Positions 1 to 13,460 of a stretch of DNA of 64,000 nt are shown here, in pieces (the stretch's first letter is position 1; each line of letters opens with the position of its first letter). Source of the stretch: Actinostola sp. cb2023 (taxonomy: Eukaryota; Cnidaria; Anthozoa; Actiniaria; Actinostolidae); NCBI GenBank assembly GCA_033675265.1, contig JAUJYZ010000860.1, positions 83,501 through 147,500 of the forward strand, written 5' to 3'. A model generated the notes under the pieces. It was not told the DNA's origin. It saw nothing but the letters and a program-made list of their open reading frames with translations, and made no database searches. Both the position numbers and the translations under genes were made by a program.

Positions 1-640
1 TATCTATAATTTAGTGGCCTTTGGGTAATTTCTTCGATCACCGATGTGCAGTCAAGAAGTCAGTATGACAGCCTGTCATTTCTGTGCATGAAAAATAATT
101 ATCTCGCGATAATGATCCGGCCATCACTTATTGATCCTTACTATATAGTCTCATTTGCAGCCGTCGGGGCGTTTAAACAACAAATTAGACAATTTCTCTC
201 AGTGATCGAAGCACCACTGCAGCTTTCACGTCATAACTTGTTTTTTTTGGTCTTTCTGATACACGCGCAAAATTCGCGTTTTCTGTTTACAACGAGAACT
301 TCGCCACAATTGTGTAACATCGACGTTCTCAATGTCTACAAATGATGGCTCGGTTTTATGTTGAACTGCAAGATTCAGAATTGGATATAGGGGTACATAA
401 TTTCGAGCGAATGATTTGTGCTACGAATTTGCAATCTAATATCCCCTTTGGTTATGACATATAAGTTTTGTATACGTTACCGGCATAGCGCGGGTGGGGC
501 AGAAATCTTCACCCTTTACGTAAGTCGATTCGATGTCTCATCTTCTTCGAATGTCTCAGGAGAATCGTCCCATTATTTCTTTTTTCTTTTTCTTTTTTCG
601 AGTTTTCTTTTTCGTCTTTCCTTTGATACGGGAGGGGTGG
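1..640. other. Unannotated left edge
   Basis: AT-rich sequence with short open frames only. I see no exon, repeat or element I can support here. Confidence 0.5.
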
Positions 641-647
641 GATCTCT

Positions 648-779
648 TTTTGAGGTATTTTGAAATAAAAAAGTTTGATTTTGACAAGGCAATGCACAGG
701 AACCCCATTAATCATTAATGGGGTTCCTGTGCATTGCCTTGTCAAAATCAAAACTTTTTTATTTCAAAATACCTCAAAG
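648..779. repeat. Near-perfect palindrome centred at 713
   Basis: About 65-bp arms with a single central base (c713). The core contains CACAGGAACCCCA (695-707) and TGGGGTTCCTGTG (719-731). Confidence 0.92.
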
Positions 780-801
780 ACAAATCCGATAAAAATGAAA
801 A

Positions 802-1148
802 CAATAAACAAAGGAAATCAGATTTTACGATTCTATCATTAATGCATAAGGTTTATAGATGTAATCAGAACTTACGGTCAAGTTATCGTTTTCAAATCCT
901 AATGCCCGACCAGATTGCAACGAAAATCTTATTAAAAGATTTGTTTTGAATTTTTGAAATCTTTGCATAGATAGTATCTATGCAAAGATTTCAAAAATTC
1001 AAAACAAATCTTTTAATATAAGATTTTCGTTGCAATCTGGTCGGGCATTAGGATTTGAAAACGATAACTTGACCGTAAGTTCTGATTACATCTATAGACC
1101 TTATGCATTAATGATAGAATCGTAAAATCTGATTTCCTTTGTTATTGG
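802..1148. repeat. Near-perfect palindrome centred at 974
   Basis: About 172-bp arms with a single central base (g974); core tgcatagata-g-tatctatgca. Very few mismatches along the arms. It begins 22 bp after the palindrome centred at 713. Confidence 0.92.
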
Positions 1149-1149
1149 A

Positions 1150-1600
1150 AATATATTACAGCAATATCTGACCATCTCTTTGAAGAGAGGGTTTTCAATA
1201 ATGAACATGCCAAATTTGAGGGCTGTATTATGCAATCTTGAAAAGTTATAGTGATTTGAATTTACAAAGATTTGTACCAGAAACCGGACTTTGGTTCTAC
1301 GTCGTATTGGTTATTCTTCATTTAACTCGTTTCCATGTATTTTGCACCTTTCAAACGCTTACTACTTTATGATGGTTTTATTTTTATTAATGCACTTTTG
1401 GGGTAATTACTAAACTGTGGATGGTCTTTCAATCTATTATTTAACCTTTACTTAACTCGTTATTCTTTCAGTTTTTGCAAATTTATGCAAAGTACAGAAA
1501 TCGAGTATTGCATAAGCCATAGGATCATTCAATCAAGCCGAATAAGAATACGAGTCAGTAAATTAAACCACAGTTGTCCGTGAGGACTATTATACTACGT
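1150..1600. other. Unannotated AT-rich stretch
   Basis: No coding pattern, repeat or RNA gene seen. Confidence 0.5.
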
Positions 1601-1603
1601 TTT

Positions 1604-1719
1604 CGAATGAATGAATGAATGAATGAATGAATGAATGAATGAATGAATGAATGAATGAATGAATGAATGAATGAATGAATGAATGAATGAATGAATGAAT
1701 GAATGAATGAATGAATGAA
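1604..1719. repeat. (GAAT)n microsatellite at a minus-strand retroelement tail
   Basis: About 29 GAAT units. The adjoining gaactttatttaaggagg reads on the minus strand as ...aataaagttc(attc)n, the usual 3' tail of a LINE. Confidence 0.85.
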
Positions 1720-1720
1720 C

Positions 1721-2550
1721 TTTATTTAAGGAGGAGACCTCGATCATCACCCGTAGATGCTTTTCATGAGGGACCTCCAAGAATCAATGAAGCTTCGCCG
1801 AATCACACCTTTTAAAATATAATATGAGTGACCAGATGGAGCATGGGTTAGAGATTGATAAATAAATAAATGAAGGACTGATCGAATGATTGGATGGATG
1901 GAGTGATGAGATGGATAAACGGATGGAAGTAATGGGGGATAGTAATGGGGGATAGATGGATGCATGACATAGAGGGGATCGAGAAGGAAGGAAGGATCCA
2001 TGGGATACGGATAAATAGAACGGAGAAATGGACTAGCTATGAAAAGGATGCGAGAAAAGGGAGGGTAAAAATAAATGGGATGTGTGGACCAATGAATGGA
2101 TGAGGCCGGCCGGATGGATGATATCATTATGGTATCAAAGGAGGGGCTAGAGTCGTAGTTCCTTGATGACTAATTTATTTCATTGTATCGTAAGTTACAA
2201 TGTTCATAAAATAAACCATTACGATTGAGTTGTCACATATTTCCTCGCGTATAAGATGCACCTCACCTATTAGGCGCACCCTCGTACCAAATACCGTGAT
2301 TCAGTTTATATTTGGGGAAAAACTCTAAAAATCCAAGCTCTCACTATTCACCTCCCTTCCCTCTCTGGACTAACCATATAAGTTCATAACTGCGATTGCT
2401 GTCGCTAGTTCATATTTCTCTGGTGCATTCAAGTCACGTACATCTATACATGACGTCATTAATGTACACGTGTCTTACAGTTTGGTCTCTTTGGATTTGG
2501 GTTCGCAAAGGATCATGGGTACATGTAGGTGACCAAAAGTTGTACACACT
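1721..2550. other. Region downstream of RBM5/10
   Basis: 1721-1800 looks like a retroelement 3' end (see the GAAT repeat). 1830-2110 is a degenerate ggatgg/gatgga-rich stretch. No gene seen. Confidence 0.45.
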
Positions 2551-2574
2551 GAATTTGTTTACAAAATGATTTCA

Positions 2575-2580
2575 TTTATT
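2575..2580 (-). terminator. Poly(A) signal AATAAA of RBM5/10
   Basis: AATAAA on the minus strand about 180 nt downstream of the TGA at 2757-2759. It is the first canonical hexamer after the stop. Confidence 0.7.
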
Positions 2581-2756
2581 TTGAACAAATATTGGAATGT
2601 TGTTTTTACAATAAGGGTGTTTTGTTTGCGGTTGTTTTTCGGCCTTGTCAGCTAAATTCTCTTGCACATCTCCAATCCTTCTCATTTTTTCTGGATTTCC
2701 TTCGAGAGAAGTGGCAGCATCTTGGACTTTGGTATGGTAACTTTGGCCGGTGAGGC

Positions 2757-3798
2757 TCACGATTCGTTGAATCTAGACATTGCCTAGAATCAGGATGAAA
2801 AGGAATTACAGAAAGGTTATTGTTCCCATGGGCGCATTCATTTCAAGAAATCTAGACAGGATACGCACGCACGCACGCAGGAAGGAAGGAAGGAAGGAAG
2901 GAAGGAAGGAAGGAAGGAAGGAAGGAAGGAAGGAAGGAAGGAAGGAAGGAAGGAAGGAAGGAAGGAAGGAAGAAGGAAGGAAGGAAGGAAGGGAAGGAAG
3001 GAAGGAAGGAAGGAAGGAAGGAAGGAAGGAAGGAAGGAAGGAAGGAAGGAAGGAAGGAAGGAAGGAAGGAAGGAAGGAAGGAAGGAAGGAAGGAAGGAAG
3101 GAAGGAAGGAAGGAAGGAAGGAAGGAAGGGAAGGAAGGAAGGAAGGGAAGGAAGGAAGGAAGGAAGGAAGGAAGGGAAGGAAGGAAGGAAGGAAGGAAGG
3201 AAGGAAGGAAGGAAGGAAGGAAGGAAGGAAGGAAGGAAGGAAACAAACAAACGAGTTTCGCAGTAGCCCATCATTGCTTTCCGAAAGAGCTAAGTTACGA
3301 TTACTTGTTTTACCAATTTTTGTCGTTTTTCTCTGGGTGTTTCAGCACCAGTTACTGAGCCGTAGGAACTCCCTGCCGATCCAAGACCCGCGTACTGGGT
3401 TCTCATTTGCGCCTGTGGATGAAATAACAAAGAACGAATTAGTAGTAATCATAGAAGTGCTATGTGTCCAAATCAAAAACAAGCAATCCGCCATGTTTTC
3501 TCCCCAAAATAATCCCATAATGCATCTAAAGAGAATTCGTGCGTCGTAGCACGTTGCATTTTTATACGAACATCTTCGAGTTTTAATTGGACTGATCGTT
3601 ACCTTGATAGGATCCACAATCCCTTGTCCATCTTTGCCTAGGCCAGTACCTTGGCTCCATCCCATAGCCTACAAGAAACAGAACGATATTGTCAAATAGC
3701 TTTAATCTAAGAGAACAAAATAGGCTCCTCTTACCCTTAGCATTTGATTGCCTATGTTCTCTGAACCGATTCCTGTTTTTGTCGGCTGTTCATATTTT
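2757..3798 (-). CDS. RBM5: RBM5/10 exons 21-24: G-patch and C-terminus
   Basis: Exon 21 (3798-3735) encodes KYEQPTKTGIGSENIGNQML. Exon 22 (3668-3603) encodes AMGWSQGTGLGKDGQGI, the G-patch core. Exon 23 (3412-3305) encodes YAGLGSAGSSYGSVTGAE. Exon 24 (2783-2757) encodes AMSRFNES and the TGA stop. The ending corresponds to KAMFARFTEME in human RBM5. The G-patch activates DEAH helicases such as DHX15. GGAA repeats fill the last intron. Confidence 0.93.
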
Positions 3799-3967
3799 CT
3801 GTAAAAGATGTGACAAACGGGATGAAAAATGGCGGTCAGACAGAAGCACCGACGAACAAGATAAACAAAATTCCAATGTTTGACAAAGAAAACACCTGTC
3901 CCTCACATTATTATTATTACCATTTATTTATTATTCAAGTGAAACGATATAATTAATACGACTTTTC

Positions 3968-3998
<31 letters not shown>

Positions 3999-6900
3999 CG
4001 TTATTTTATATCTTTTATTTTCACTTGTATACAGGGATTTGCAAAAATTCTGTAAAAGCATTATATATCAATATATCGAGTGCATTGTGGGTAATTTCCA
4101 TCATAAAATGGCTGAATAAGCCCTCTAAAGTTAAAAAATTTCAATTGTTTTTTCGCATACATACTACAGAGGCTAATTGGGTTGATCTTCAGGTTTATAA
4201 TAATAGCTAAAATCAAAGAATTAGGATTATGCAAATTACTATATATCGATATATCGACATATTAGATTTTACAGAATTTTTGACAGATTAAAGATTTAGA
4301 CAAGGGAATTGCCATGCTTGATTCTAGCACTTACGATGTTGGTTGGAATGGTTTACGAGTAAAAGTATGAGCACTTACGATGTTGGTTGGAATGGTTTAC
4401 GCTTTCTACTGGGAGCGGGAGGAGTAAAAGTATTGAGCACTTACGATGTTGGTTGGAATGGTTTACGCTTTCTACTGGGAGCGGGAGGAGTAAAAGTACT
4501 GAGCACTTACGATGTTGGTTGGAATGGTTTACGCTTTCTACTGGGAGCGGGAGGAGTAAAAGTACTGAGCACTTACGATGTTGGTTGGAATGGTTTACGC
4601 TTTCTACTGGGAGCGGGAGGAGTAAAAGTACTGAGCATTTACGATGTTGGTTGGAATGGTTTACGCTTTCTATTGGGAGCGGGAGGAGTAAAAGTACTGA
4701 GCACTTACGATGTTGGTTGGAATGGTTTACGCTTTCTACTGGGAGCGGGAGGAGTAAAAGTACTGAGCATTTACGATGTTGGTTGGAATGGTTTACGCTT
4801 TCTACTGGGAGCGGGAGGAGTAAAAGTACTGAGCATTTACGATGTTGGTTGGAATGGTTTACGCTTTCTACTGGGAGCGGGAGGAGTAAAAGTACTGAGC
4901 ACTTACGATGTTGGTTGGAATGGTTTACGAGTAAAAGTACTGAGCATTTACGATGTTGGTTGGAATGGTTTACGCTTTCTACTGGGAGCGGGAGGAGTAA
5001 AAGTACTGAACATTTACGATGTTGGTTGGAATGGTTTACGCTTTCTATTGGGAGCGGGAGGAGTAAAAGTACTGAGCACTTACGATGTTGGTTGGAATGG
5101 TTTACGCTTTCTACTGGGAGCGGGAGGAGTAAAAGTACTGAGCACTTACGATGTTGGTTGGAATGGTTTACGCTTTCTACTGGGAGCGGAGGAGTAAAAG
5201 TACTGAGCACTTACGATGTTGGTTGGAATGGTTTACGCTTTCTACTGGGAGCGGGAGGAGTAAAAGTACTGAGCACTTACGATGTTGGTTGGAATGGTTT
5301 ACGCTTTCTATTGGGAGCGGGAGGAGTAAAAGTATTGAGCCCTTACGATGTTGGTTGGAATGGTTTACGCTTTCTACTGGGAGCGGGAGGAGTAAAAGTA
5401 CTGAGCATTTACGATGTTGGTTGGAATGGTTTACGCTTTCTACTGGGAGCGGGAGGAGTAAAAGTACTGAGCACTTACGATGTTGGTTGGAATGGTTTAC
5501 GCTTTCTACTGGGAGCGGGAGGAATAAAAGTACTGAGCACTTACGATGTTGGTTGGAATGGTTTACGAGTAAAAGTATGAGCACTTACGATGTTGGTTGG
5601 AATGGTTTACGCTTTCTACTGGGAGCGGGAGGAGTAAAAGTACTGAGCACTTACGATGTTGGTTGGAATGGTTTACGCTTTCTACTGGGAGCGGGAGGAG
5701 TAAAAGTACTGCCGATATCCGGTTGGTTGTATTTTGCTCTTCGTTCCTTCGCTCTGTCTCTGTACTTGGACTGTAGATTGAATCAGAAGTCACAATATTT
5801 ACGAATACAAACAATCTAGTAATAGGAAAAGTACTCCAATCCTATTTAAAACTATGGTTCCGAGATTATATTTTTAATTATTTTAAAGGAAACTAGTGAG
5901 CAGAACAGAGAAGCAACAGAAAATGCATTGCATTTTTTGTCTTCGGTATCAGTTCAAAATATATGCTTGTTTTCATTCCTCTATCCACGATGACCTTATT
6001 ACGAGTGAAATCCATGGATGCTTTCAACATCGTAGTCAGGGCCGTACACAGCACAGGGGGGTACAGGGGGGGGGGGGGGGGGGGGGGGGGGCAGTTGCCA
6101 CCTAGCAAGGCGAAAAAGATACCAAAAAGTACTGAGAACTGTACTATTATTTTTATTTATTTTTTGCTGTTAATAAAATACGTACTGCCCCTTCTCGAAT
6201 TTTGGGTTATGTACGGCCCTGTTAGTTAGATTTGCTTGGGCTTGTCAAGTGAAGAATTGCAAAAGTTTTATAATGTGTTTATGGAGTACATCTCTCTCTC
6301 GTCGTTCAATCTCGTCCCGTTGTTTGTCTGTCATGTTCATCTTCTTGTGTATGTCGATATTTTGCTGAAAAGAGATAAACAAACTGCATTAGAAACACAA
6401 GTGTAGTGTGGCTAAAGGAATAAACGAGTGACTGAATGAAAGGATGGAAAAAGAAATGAGAAACGGAACAAATGAAGCAAACAAACGAGGAAGAAACAGA
6501 CGGAGCAAGGCGTGGGGAAAGTGGAAAAAAACAGAGAGTGAAGGAGGGAAGAGGGAAAAGGAGGATGGAAGAGAGGACGGGGAAAAAGAGCAGAGGGAAG
6601 AGATGACAGAAGAATAACAGAAGGGAGGAAATAAGGAGTAAAGAGTATAAGAAGAACACGAGTAAAACGGAGAGGGAAGGAGGAAAGTTAAAAAAGGAGA
6701 GGGGAAGATAGGGAGAGAGGAAGATAGGGAGAGGAAGATAGGGAGAGGAAGATAGGGAGAGAGGAAGATAGGGAGAGAGGAAGATAGGGAGAGAGGAAGA
6801 TAGGGAGAGAGGAAGATAGGGAGAGAGGAAGATAGGGAGAGAGGAAGATAGGGAGAGAGAAGATAGGGAGATAGGAAGATAGGGAGAGAGGAAGATAGGG

Positions 6901-9900
6901 AGAGAGGAAGATAGGGAGAGAGGAAGATAGGGAGAGAGGAAGATAGGGAGAGAGGAAGATAGGGAGAGAGGAAGATAGGGAGAGAGGAAGATAGGGAGAG
7001 AGGAAGATAGGGAGAGAGGAAGATAGGGAGAGAGGAAGATAGGGAGAGAGGAAGATAGGGAGAGAGGAAGATAGGGAGAAGATGGAATATAAAAGAGAGA
7101 AAGGAAGCAAGAACAGAGAAGTGGATAGTATTAGTTTACAAGCAGACAGACACACACCTTATGTAGATCTGAGAACTGTATGTGTCTGTCCAATCCCTCC
7201 TTATTTGGGAACTGTCGTTTGCAAAGAAGACACGCCATTAACTTGAAGTCTGCAAACGTTTGGTCAGAAGTGAAAACTGGTTCTTCTGGCTCTGGATCAG
7301 AGTCATCATCTTCACCATACTCTGCTATAAGACTAGACCACTTTGAACCTTATAAACACAACAACGAGCATGTTAGCATAAGGGGATCATTATCTTCACC
7401 ATACTCTGCTATAAGACTAGACCACTTTGAACCTTATAAACACAACAAATCCAACGAGCATGTTAGCATAAGGGGATCATTATCTTCACCATACTCTGCT
7501 ATAAGACTAGACCACTTTGAACCTTATAAACACAACAAATCCAACGAGCATGTTAGCATAAGGGGATCATTATCTTCACCATACTCTGCTATAAGACTAG
7601 ACCACTTTGAACCTTATAAACACAACAAATCCAACGAGCATGTTAGCATAAGGGGACCATTATCTTCATCCTCTTCATTCTCCTTCTCATACAATACAAT
7701 AATACAATACAATAACTTTATTTATACACGATTAGGATTAAAGCTGAAAAGCTTGTGGGGTCGTGTGTAAAACAATGGAAATAAAAATAAAAACTATGTA
7801 TATAAAATTCTCATGACTATGGACAGACAGACAGACAACAGACAGACAGACAAACAACAGACAGGCAACAGACAACAGACAGGCAACAGACATGCAGACA
7901 TGCAGACAGGCAAGAAAGACAGACAGACAGACAGATAGACAGACAGACAACAGACAGACAGACAGACAACAGACAGACAGGCAACAGACAGACAACAGAC
8001 AGGCAACAGACAGACAGACAAACAGACAACAGACAGGCAACAGACAGGCAACAAGACAGGCAACAGACAGGCAACAAGACAGGCAACAGACAGGCAACAG
8101 ACAGACAGGCAACAAGACAGGCAACAAGACAGGCAACAGACAGGCAACAAGACAGGCAACAGACAGACAACAGACAGGCAACAGACAGGCAACAGACAGA
8201 CAACAAGACAGGCAACAGACAGGCAACAGACAGACAACAGACAGGCAACAAGACAGGCAACAAGACAGGCAACAGACAGACAGGCAACAAGACAGGCAAC
8301 AGACAGGCAACAGACAGACAACAAGACAGGCAACAAGACAGGCAACAGACAGACAGGCAACAAGACAGGCAACAGACAGGCAACAGACAGGCAACAAGAC
8401 AGGCAACAGACAGACAACAGACAGGCAACAGACAGGCAACAGACAGACAACAAGACAGGCAACAGACAGGCAACAGACAGACAACAGACAGGCAACAAGA
8501 CAGGCAACAAGACAGGCAACAGACAGACAGGCAACAAGACAGGCAACAGACAGGCAACAGACAGACAACAAGACAGGCAACAAGACAGGCAACAGACAGA
8601 CAGGCAACAAGACAGACAGACAGACACAGACAGGCAACAGACAGGCAACAGACAGGCAACAAGACAGGCAAACAGACAGGCAACAGACAGGCAACAACAG
8701 ACAGGCAACAGACAGACAGGCAACAAGACAGGCAACAGACAGGCAACTGACAGGCAACAAGACAGGCAACAAGACAGGCAACAGACAGGCAACAGACAGG
8801 CAACAGACAGGCAACAGACAGGCAACAGACAGACAGACAGACAGGCAGACAGACAGGCAACAGACAGGCAACAGACAGGCAACAGACAGGCAACAGACAG
8901 GCAAACAGGCAACACAGACAGACAAACAGACAACAGACAGGCAACAAGACAGGCAACAAGACAGGCAACAAGACAGGCAACAGACAGGCAACAGACAGGC
9001 AACAGACAGGCAACAGACAGACAACAGACAGGCAACAGACAGGCAACAAGAGACAGGCAACAGACAGGCAACAGACAGGCAACAGACAGGCAACAGACAG
9101 GCAACAGACAGGCAACAGACAGGCAACAAGACAGGCAACAGACAGGCAACAGACAGGCAACAGACAGACAACAGACAGGCAACAGACAGACAACAGACAG
9201 GCAACAGACAGGCAACAGACAGACAACAGACAGGCAACAAGACAGGCAACAAGACAGGCAACAGACAGGCAACAGACAGGCAACAGACAGGCAACAGACA
9301 GGCAACAGACAGGCAACAGACAGGCAACAGACAGCCAACAGACAGGCAACAGACAGACAACAGACAGGCAACAGACAGACAACAGACAGGCAACAGACAG
9401 GCAACAGACATGCAGACAGACATGCAGACAGGCAGACAGGCAACAAGACAGGCAACAGACAGGCAACAGACAGACAACAGACAGGCAACAGACAGGCAAC
9501 AAGACAGGCAACAGACAGGCAACAGACAGACAACAGACAGGCAACAGACAGGCAACAGACAGGCAACAGACAGGCAACAGACAGACAACAGACAGGCAAC
9601 AGACAGGCAACAGACAGACAACAGACAGACAACAGACAGGCAACAGACAGGCAACAGACATGCAGACAGACATGCAGACAGGCAGACAGACAGGCAACAG
9701 ACAGGCAACAAGACAGGCAACAGACAGGCAACAGACAGGCAACAAGACAGGCAACAGACAGACAACAGACAGGCAACAGACAGGCAACAGACAGGCAACA
9801 GACAGGCAACAAGACAGGCAACAGACAGGCAACAAGACAGGCAACAGACAGACAGGCTACAAGACAGGCAACAGACAGACAACAGACAGGCAGACAGACA

Positions 9901-12900
9901 AACAACAGACACACGACAGGTAGACAGACAGACAAACAACAGACAGGCAGACAACAAACAGACAGACAGACAACAGACAAACAACGGACAGACAGACAAC
10001 AGACAGACAACAGACAGACAGACAGACAGACCAAGAAACGAAGAGTTCCTCTGCTGTACCTGGGGGAGGTTCCTCCTCCTCTTTGATTGGTTTGATTGGT
10101 ACAATCATGCCCGATAGTGGACTTGACATGACTTTTACAGACTCTACTGTTGCATCACTTGTAGTTGCTGCCTTATTGAGTACTGTTAATAGCTTAGGTG
10201 GTGGCAAAGTTGGCTTTTTGAATTCAGGTTCCTCAGCTGCAGCGGTTTTCTTCACGTCTTCAGAGGGTGGTTGGTGTTGTGCCTTTGCAGCGTTTACATT
10301 TCTGGCCCATCGCTCCATGTCCTTTGCAATCTAAGAATGTAATGCATTTAATAATTTGTCATTAGAGCAAAATAAAGGTTCGAGTCCAGCCGGACCATTA
10401 CTCAGGTTCTTAAAATACTTGAGGAGAAGGTGCTGCCTTTGTAATTACATCTACAAATGCTCAGACCTTCACGTGGCTCAGATGATCACATAAAATGGCG
10501 GTCCCGTCTCTCCACACTACTACACTTGAATAGGAGGGGGGGGGGGGGGGGGAAAAAAATAAAAAAATAAAATAAAAAGGAGGGACGTAAAAGAACCACG
10601 GAGGACGTAAACACACATCTGGCAGTGACCACCCTCAGTGTCTGCTCTCACTCTTATCGGTGTGGAAATGCAATTCAAGCGTTACCGATTAACATTCAGA
10701 ATTCAGATTCAGAAATAGTGCAATACCTTTTTGGCTTGTAGAGTTTTGGCTTTCTTTTGCTTTTCTATGTAAGAAGAAGAAGAAAAATTATTACTACTCT
10801 CTTAACTTGTCAATGAGTAACATTTAATATGGAGGTTAGGTGCCATTGTCTGCGGCAATCAGGCTAAGCAAGCAAAGGCAAGCAAGTTTACCATGGCAAA
10901 CCAAGCCAAGGGTCAAACCCACGTCACCTGTCACACTGAATTTTCAGTGGAAATTAGATACTTACCTACAACTGCAAAGAGCTAGAGAACAAAGCAACCA
11001 GAGAAGCAAGTGGGGTTCGGATCCCAGTTCTGACACCAAAATTCTCCAACGTACTGGCACGTGGGGGCCTCCCTTGCATTCCCCAAGTCTGCAAGTCCCT
11101 TAGTACAACCCCAATCACTACTACAACTCTTTGACATAAATGATTTATTAACAACTAAATAACACTTTATATACATATCTAACTCATGTAACGACTTGAA
11201 ATATCTTTGTGTCCATGCGTACGTTGGCAGTGGCGATCCTTTAGAATTAATACGGCCACTCATCATACAGAAATCCAGAAACTTTGTCTGTGCACTGGAG
11301 TAGGTTCCTGATATAAGAAGTTCAAGCATTGGTCTTCTAAGTCACTTGAGAGAGCTGGGAGATTAGCTGAGGTGGTACTTGCACAGGGTAACTCTTTGCT
11401 GCTGGGGCTAGGGTGCGGAAGGCCTGCCAATCGTAGCGAGATAAAGCATCAACAATTCCATTATGGATACTGGGAACATGAACAGCTGTGAATGAAAAAT
11501 TATGGCGAGCTGCGAGCAGAAGGAGACTTCTTAACAAGTGCATTATGTTGGGTTCCTTTGAGGTGAGCGAGTTCAAGATGTGAACAACTGCTTCGTTGTT
11601 GACGCGGAATAGAATGCGCTTGCGAGACCAACGTGAGCTCCAAATGTGAGCTGAGAGGACAACAGCAAATACCTCCTTGTAGACAATGGATAGATCCAAT
11701 TGGTGGGGGAGCCATGGGCCACTAAACCATTCAGACTCCAAGAAGATGCCATATCCAAGGGTCCCCGAGGCATCGGACCCAACGTGATAATTGGGCAAGG
11801 GCTCCAAGTCTGGGAAACAGAAGAAACTCACTCCATTCCAAGTACTGACAAATTCTTTCCACCAAGAGAGGTCTTTTTTACATTCGGCATTGAGGCGAAT
11901 AGGATGCTTGTCACTGCGGAAACAGCTAAGAAGGTCAATCATGCGACAAAGGAATGCACGGCCAGGCCAGACGATTTTACAAGCATGGTGTAAGGTGCCA
12001 ATTAAGGACTGCAGATCTTTTTTAATACACCATTTACGCTGTGACCAGTCATCTAGAGTTTGTTGAACTGCCAATAGCTTATCAGTGGGCAGGCGTGCGA
12101 TCTCGGCTGCTGTGTCTAGTTCTATTCCAAGAACAACCATGCTGGTTGTTGGTCCAACACATTTCTGAGGGTGTAGGGGAAGACCTAGTTCAGAGGTCAC
12201 GGCTGTAACTTTGTTGAGGTTGTTCAAGCAGACAAGTGAATTGCTCGGGCCAGCAAGAATAAAATCATCCTTATAATGCATGATATACTCAATGTCATAA
12301 TTGTGGAGGAGAATCCATTCGACCATCTCTGCCACAGCATTGGAAATATGGTGAGCAGAACAGAGTCCAAAGGGCAGCACCAAATCCATGTAGTACTTTT
12401 TCTTCCATTTCATACCGAGCAGGTAGCGGTCGAAAGGATTAACCGGGATATTTCTGAAAGCACTTTCAATGTCAAATTTAGCTAATAGAGCCCCTTTGCC
12501 AAAGACGGCAAGCATCTTTACAACATCGTCAATTTTATTATACTGTAGAGAACATGAAGCTTGATCGATGCCATCGTTGACTTTGTGGCCAGGAGGAGAA
12601 GGTAGATCAATAAGTAAGCGCCATTCTTTGGGTGGGCCTTTCTTACGGATGACCCCAAAAGCACATGTTTGTAGAGAAGGTAAAGGCGGATAATCAAACG
12701 GCCCGGCAACGCGACCAAGACAGACTTCATTTTTAAGGTAAGTGTCGACGATGCCAGCATGTTGATATGCAGATGGCTTGTTTTTCTTTGATTGCTTGAG
12801 GGTAATTGGAGACTCAAAACCAAGTCTGAAGCCATGTAAAATTCCTTGTAAAACATATAAAACCTGAGCCTTGTCTGGATGGGATTGGAGCTCGTGGCAA

Positions 12901-13351
12901 AACTTGGGATAGTTGAGACGACAAATTGACGCCACAGTTGGCAGGATAACTGGCAAATCTAGAATAACAAAGGCAACAAATCTAGGCAACAAAGCAACCA
13001 GCGAAGCGAGCCAGCCAAGACACCACAAGATCTGAGCAATCATGTGCATGCATACTCATAGTCTGCAGCATGAGCCTCGCCGTTAACTAATTGATTAATG
13101 AATAATCACATGTTACATGTACTTGAAGTTTTGCTTACATGTGATTTTTAACATAGAAAATGTTGTACCTTTAGCAGCTAAAGAATCAGCAGCTTCTGTT
13201 GATGGAGTCGGTGTACTTGTAGTATTTGTTGTGGGTGTTGTTGTCGTCGTGGGTGTTGAGGATGATGGTTTTGTTGTAGCATCTGTAGTGGTAGGAATGG
13301 CAGACCTGTAAATCAAACAACAAACATTTAAACATCATAAATAAAAAGTTA

Positions 13352-13392
<41 letters not shown>

Positions 13393-13409
13393 GTTTATTA
13401 TTGTTATTA

Positions 13410-13460
<51 letters not shown>

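Noticed and set aside
2780..3358. Lys/Glu/Gly-rich and Pro/Ser/Phe/Leu-rich frames
   Set aside because: Pure GGAA microsatellite read in different frames.
4343..5819. 284- to 397-codon repetitive frames (YDVGWNGLRFLLG-type)
   Set aside because: A by-product of the 66-bp unit being a multiple of 3; the plus strand is antisense to RBM5/10.
7180..7770. 196-codon plus-strand frame with 30-residue repeats
   Set aside because: The 90-bp array is explained by duplication of the RBM5/10 exon 18 acceptor on the minus strand.
7738..10117. Open frames of up to 788 codons on both strands (CLSVACLLPV-type and TDRQQTGN-type repeats)
   Set aside because: Produced by the 11-bp satellite, which cycles through all frames without stops. 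No start context, and the region is intronic to RBM5/10.
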